From: Umbilicaria muhlenbergii
Taxonomy: Eukaryota; Ascomycota; Lecanoromycetes; Umbilicariales; Umbilicariaceae
Length of the DNA: 64,000 bases
Reading direction: 5' to 3'
NCBI GenBank assembly: GCA_000611775.1
Contig: KK106985.1
Span: forward strand, 434,001-498,000
Part shown: in pieces, positions 63,218 to 64,000 of the stretch
Layout of the letters: the number at the start of each line of letters is the position of its first letter
Position numbering within the stretch: position 1 is the first letter of the stretch
Made by a program: the position numbers and the translations under genes
Notes under the pieces: model-generated
The model's input: only the letters and a program-made list of their open reading frames with translations
The model's database searches: none
What the model was told of the DNA's origin: nothing

Positions 63218-64000
63218 ATGGATCTTAGAGAAACTCGCTCAAGATCTGAAAACATGTCCAGGACATCTTCGGCGTCTGATACCTATCGTCTGTCTGACCA
63301 TCAAGCCCCGACCGAAAGCAAGCTGCCCGTGCCCTTGACTAGTATCCGAAAGCTACGGGAGTCCTGTGACGCTTGTCATGTCGCCAAGGTCAAGTGTATC
63401 AAGCAAAAGAGCGCCGACTGTGCTCGTTGCTTCTCCTTTGGCATCTCCTGTGCCTACAGTCCCTCTGCCCGGACCGGGAAACCGCGTGGAGCAAAGGATA
63501 GGAGGAATCGAATGGGATCCGTCGATGACTCCAAATTCTCAACTGGCCGTCGTTCCCTGACATGTGCGGAAACGCCGGCTGTTCAGGCACCGTTGCATAC
63601 CCACGAAGTACCACAGGCAAACGCACCTCACCACCACTTCGCCCCGACATACGAGGAAACCGATCCGCTCTCCCTCGATCCTTGGGGACCCGGCGTAACC
63701 AACGCGATTTGCCAGTTCCTTGCAGAAGAGCGGCAGATGAATCTTTTCCCCTCCTCGCTGTCGACATCTACGAACAGTTCTCCGAACAGTTGCCCCTTTG
63801 CCCAGCCGGACTTTGTGCAGCTCGCCGCCGCCGCCGCCGCCGCTGCTGTTCAGCCACCGTATTTTCCAATTGACCGTAACCTCCGTGGCTCCACAATCTC
63901 GCCCACAGGGTCGCACTTTTCGGAATCCATGAAGCAGATGGACGAGCCAGATATGATGAATCGTATGAGCACATCTCCACCGGACAGAGAGACCTGCGAT
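63218..64000 (+). CDS. AflR-like Zn2Cys6 transcription factor (5' part)
   Basis: An open frame begins at ATG 63218 (MDLRETRSRSENMSRTSS) and is still open at the window edge after 261 codons. The zinc cluster is CDACHVAKVKC, then CARCFSFGISC, preceded by LRES and followed by SARTGKPRGAKDRRNR, a layout close to AflR and other regulators of secondary-metabolite clusters. It has one extra residue in the loop between the third and fourth Cys. Gln-poor, Ala-rich (eight or more Ala from GCC repeats near 63825) and Ser/Pro-rich stretches follow. The C-terminal activation part lies outside the window. Its presence hints that a biosynthetic cluster may start just beyond the right edge. Confidence 0.82.
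   Translation, partial: MDLRETRSRSENMSRTSSASDTYRLSDHQAPTESKLPVPLTSIRKLRESCDACHVAKVKCIKQKSADCARCFSFGISCAYSPSARTGKPRGAKDRRNRMGSVDDSKFSTGRRSLTCAETPAVQAPLHTHEVPQANAPHHHFAPTYEETDPLSLDPWGPGVTNAICQFLAEERQMNLFPSSLSTSTNSSPNSCPFAQPDFVQLAAAAAAAAVQPPYFPIDRNLRGSTISPTGSHFSESMKQMDEPDMMNRMSTSPPDRETCD

Overview
The window looks like chromosomal DNA of a filamentous ascomycete (Pezizomycotina; the class cannot be fixed by eye). The signs are short introns, mostly 47-120 nt, with fungal splice signals, a HapX-type iron regulator, a KDM5/Lid2 histone demethylase, a fungal P-type H+-ATPase, a bis-haem ferric reductase and an AflR-type Zn2Cys6 factor. I support 27 protein genes. Where genes are spliced, I set exon limits from splice signals, reading phase and continuity of conserved motifs; every spliced model sums to a multiple of three. 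I saw no rRNA, tRNA or CRISPR.

Layout. 1-11.7 kb: CYK3 (cytokinesis), a GGCT/AIG2-like enzyme, a PQ-loop membrane protein, a Nudix protein and a ferric reductase. 11.7-14.8 kb: plasma-membrane H+-ATPase, followed by 3.3 kb without genes that holds a CCAAT-box tandem array. 18.1-22.0 kb: sulfotransferase-like protein, orphan periplasmic-binding-protein-like gene, exopolyphosphatase. 22.9-28.3 kb: KDM5-type demethylase. 28.4-32.4 kb: SLX1, flanked by two related repeat blocks, one of them inside a small inverted-repeat element. 32.4-54.2 kb is dense housekeeping: thymidylate kinase, MRX11-like, NDP kinase, glucosidase II alpha, a nucleotidyltransferase-like gene paired with a HEPN-like gene, mitochondrial ferredoxin, UGO1, SRP54, RRP15, TAF11, COG2, mitochondrial L1 and cytosolic GluRS. 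54.3-55.9 kb: hapX. 55.9-63.2 kb: a gene-poor stretch. From 63.2 kb: the start of an AflR-like regulator that runs off the window.

Two things stand out. First, transcription direction flips at 24 of 26 gene junctions, giving an almost perfect chain of head-to-head and tail-to-tail pairs. Second, a nucleotidyltransferase-like protein with a degenerate active site is transcribed divergently from a small spliced gene carrying an RNxxxH HEPN motif, an arrangement that recalls prokaryotic MNT-HEPN modules. Several genes share a mitochondrial theme (MRX11-like, the NTase-like protein, ferredoxin, UGO1, L1), and hapX and the ferric reductase share an iron theme.
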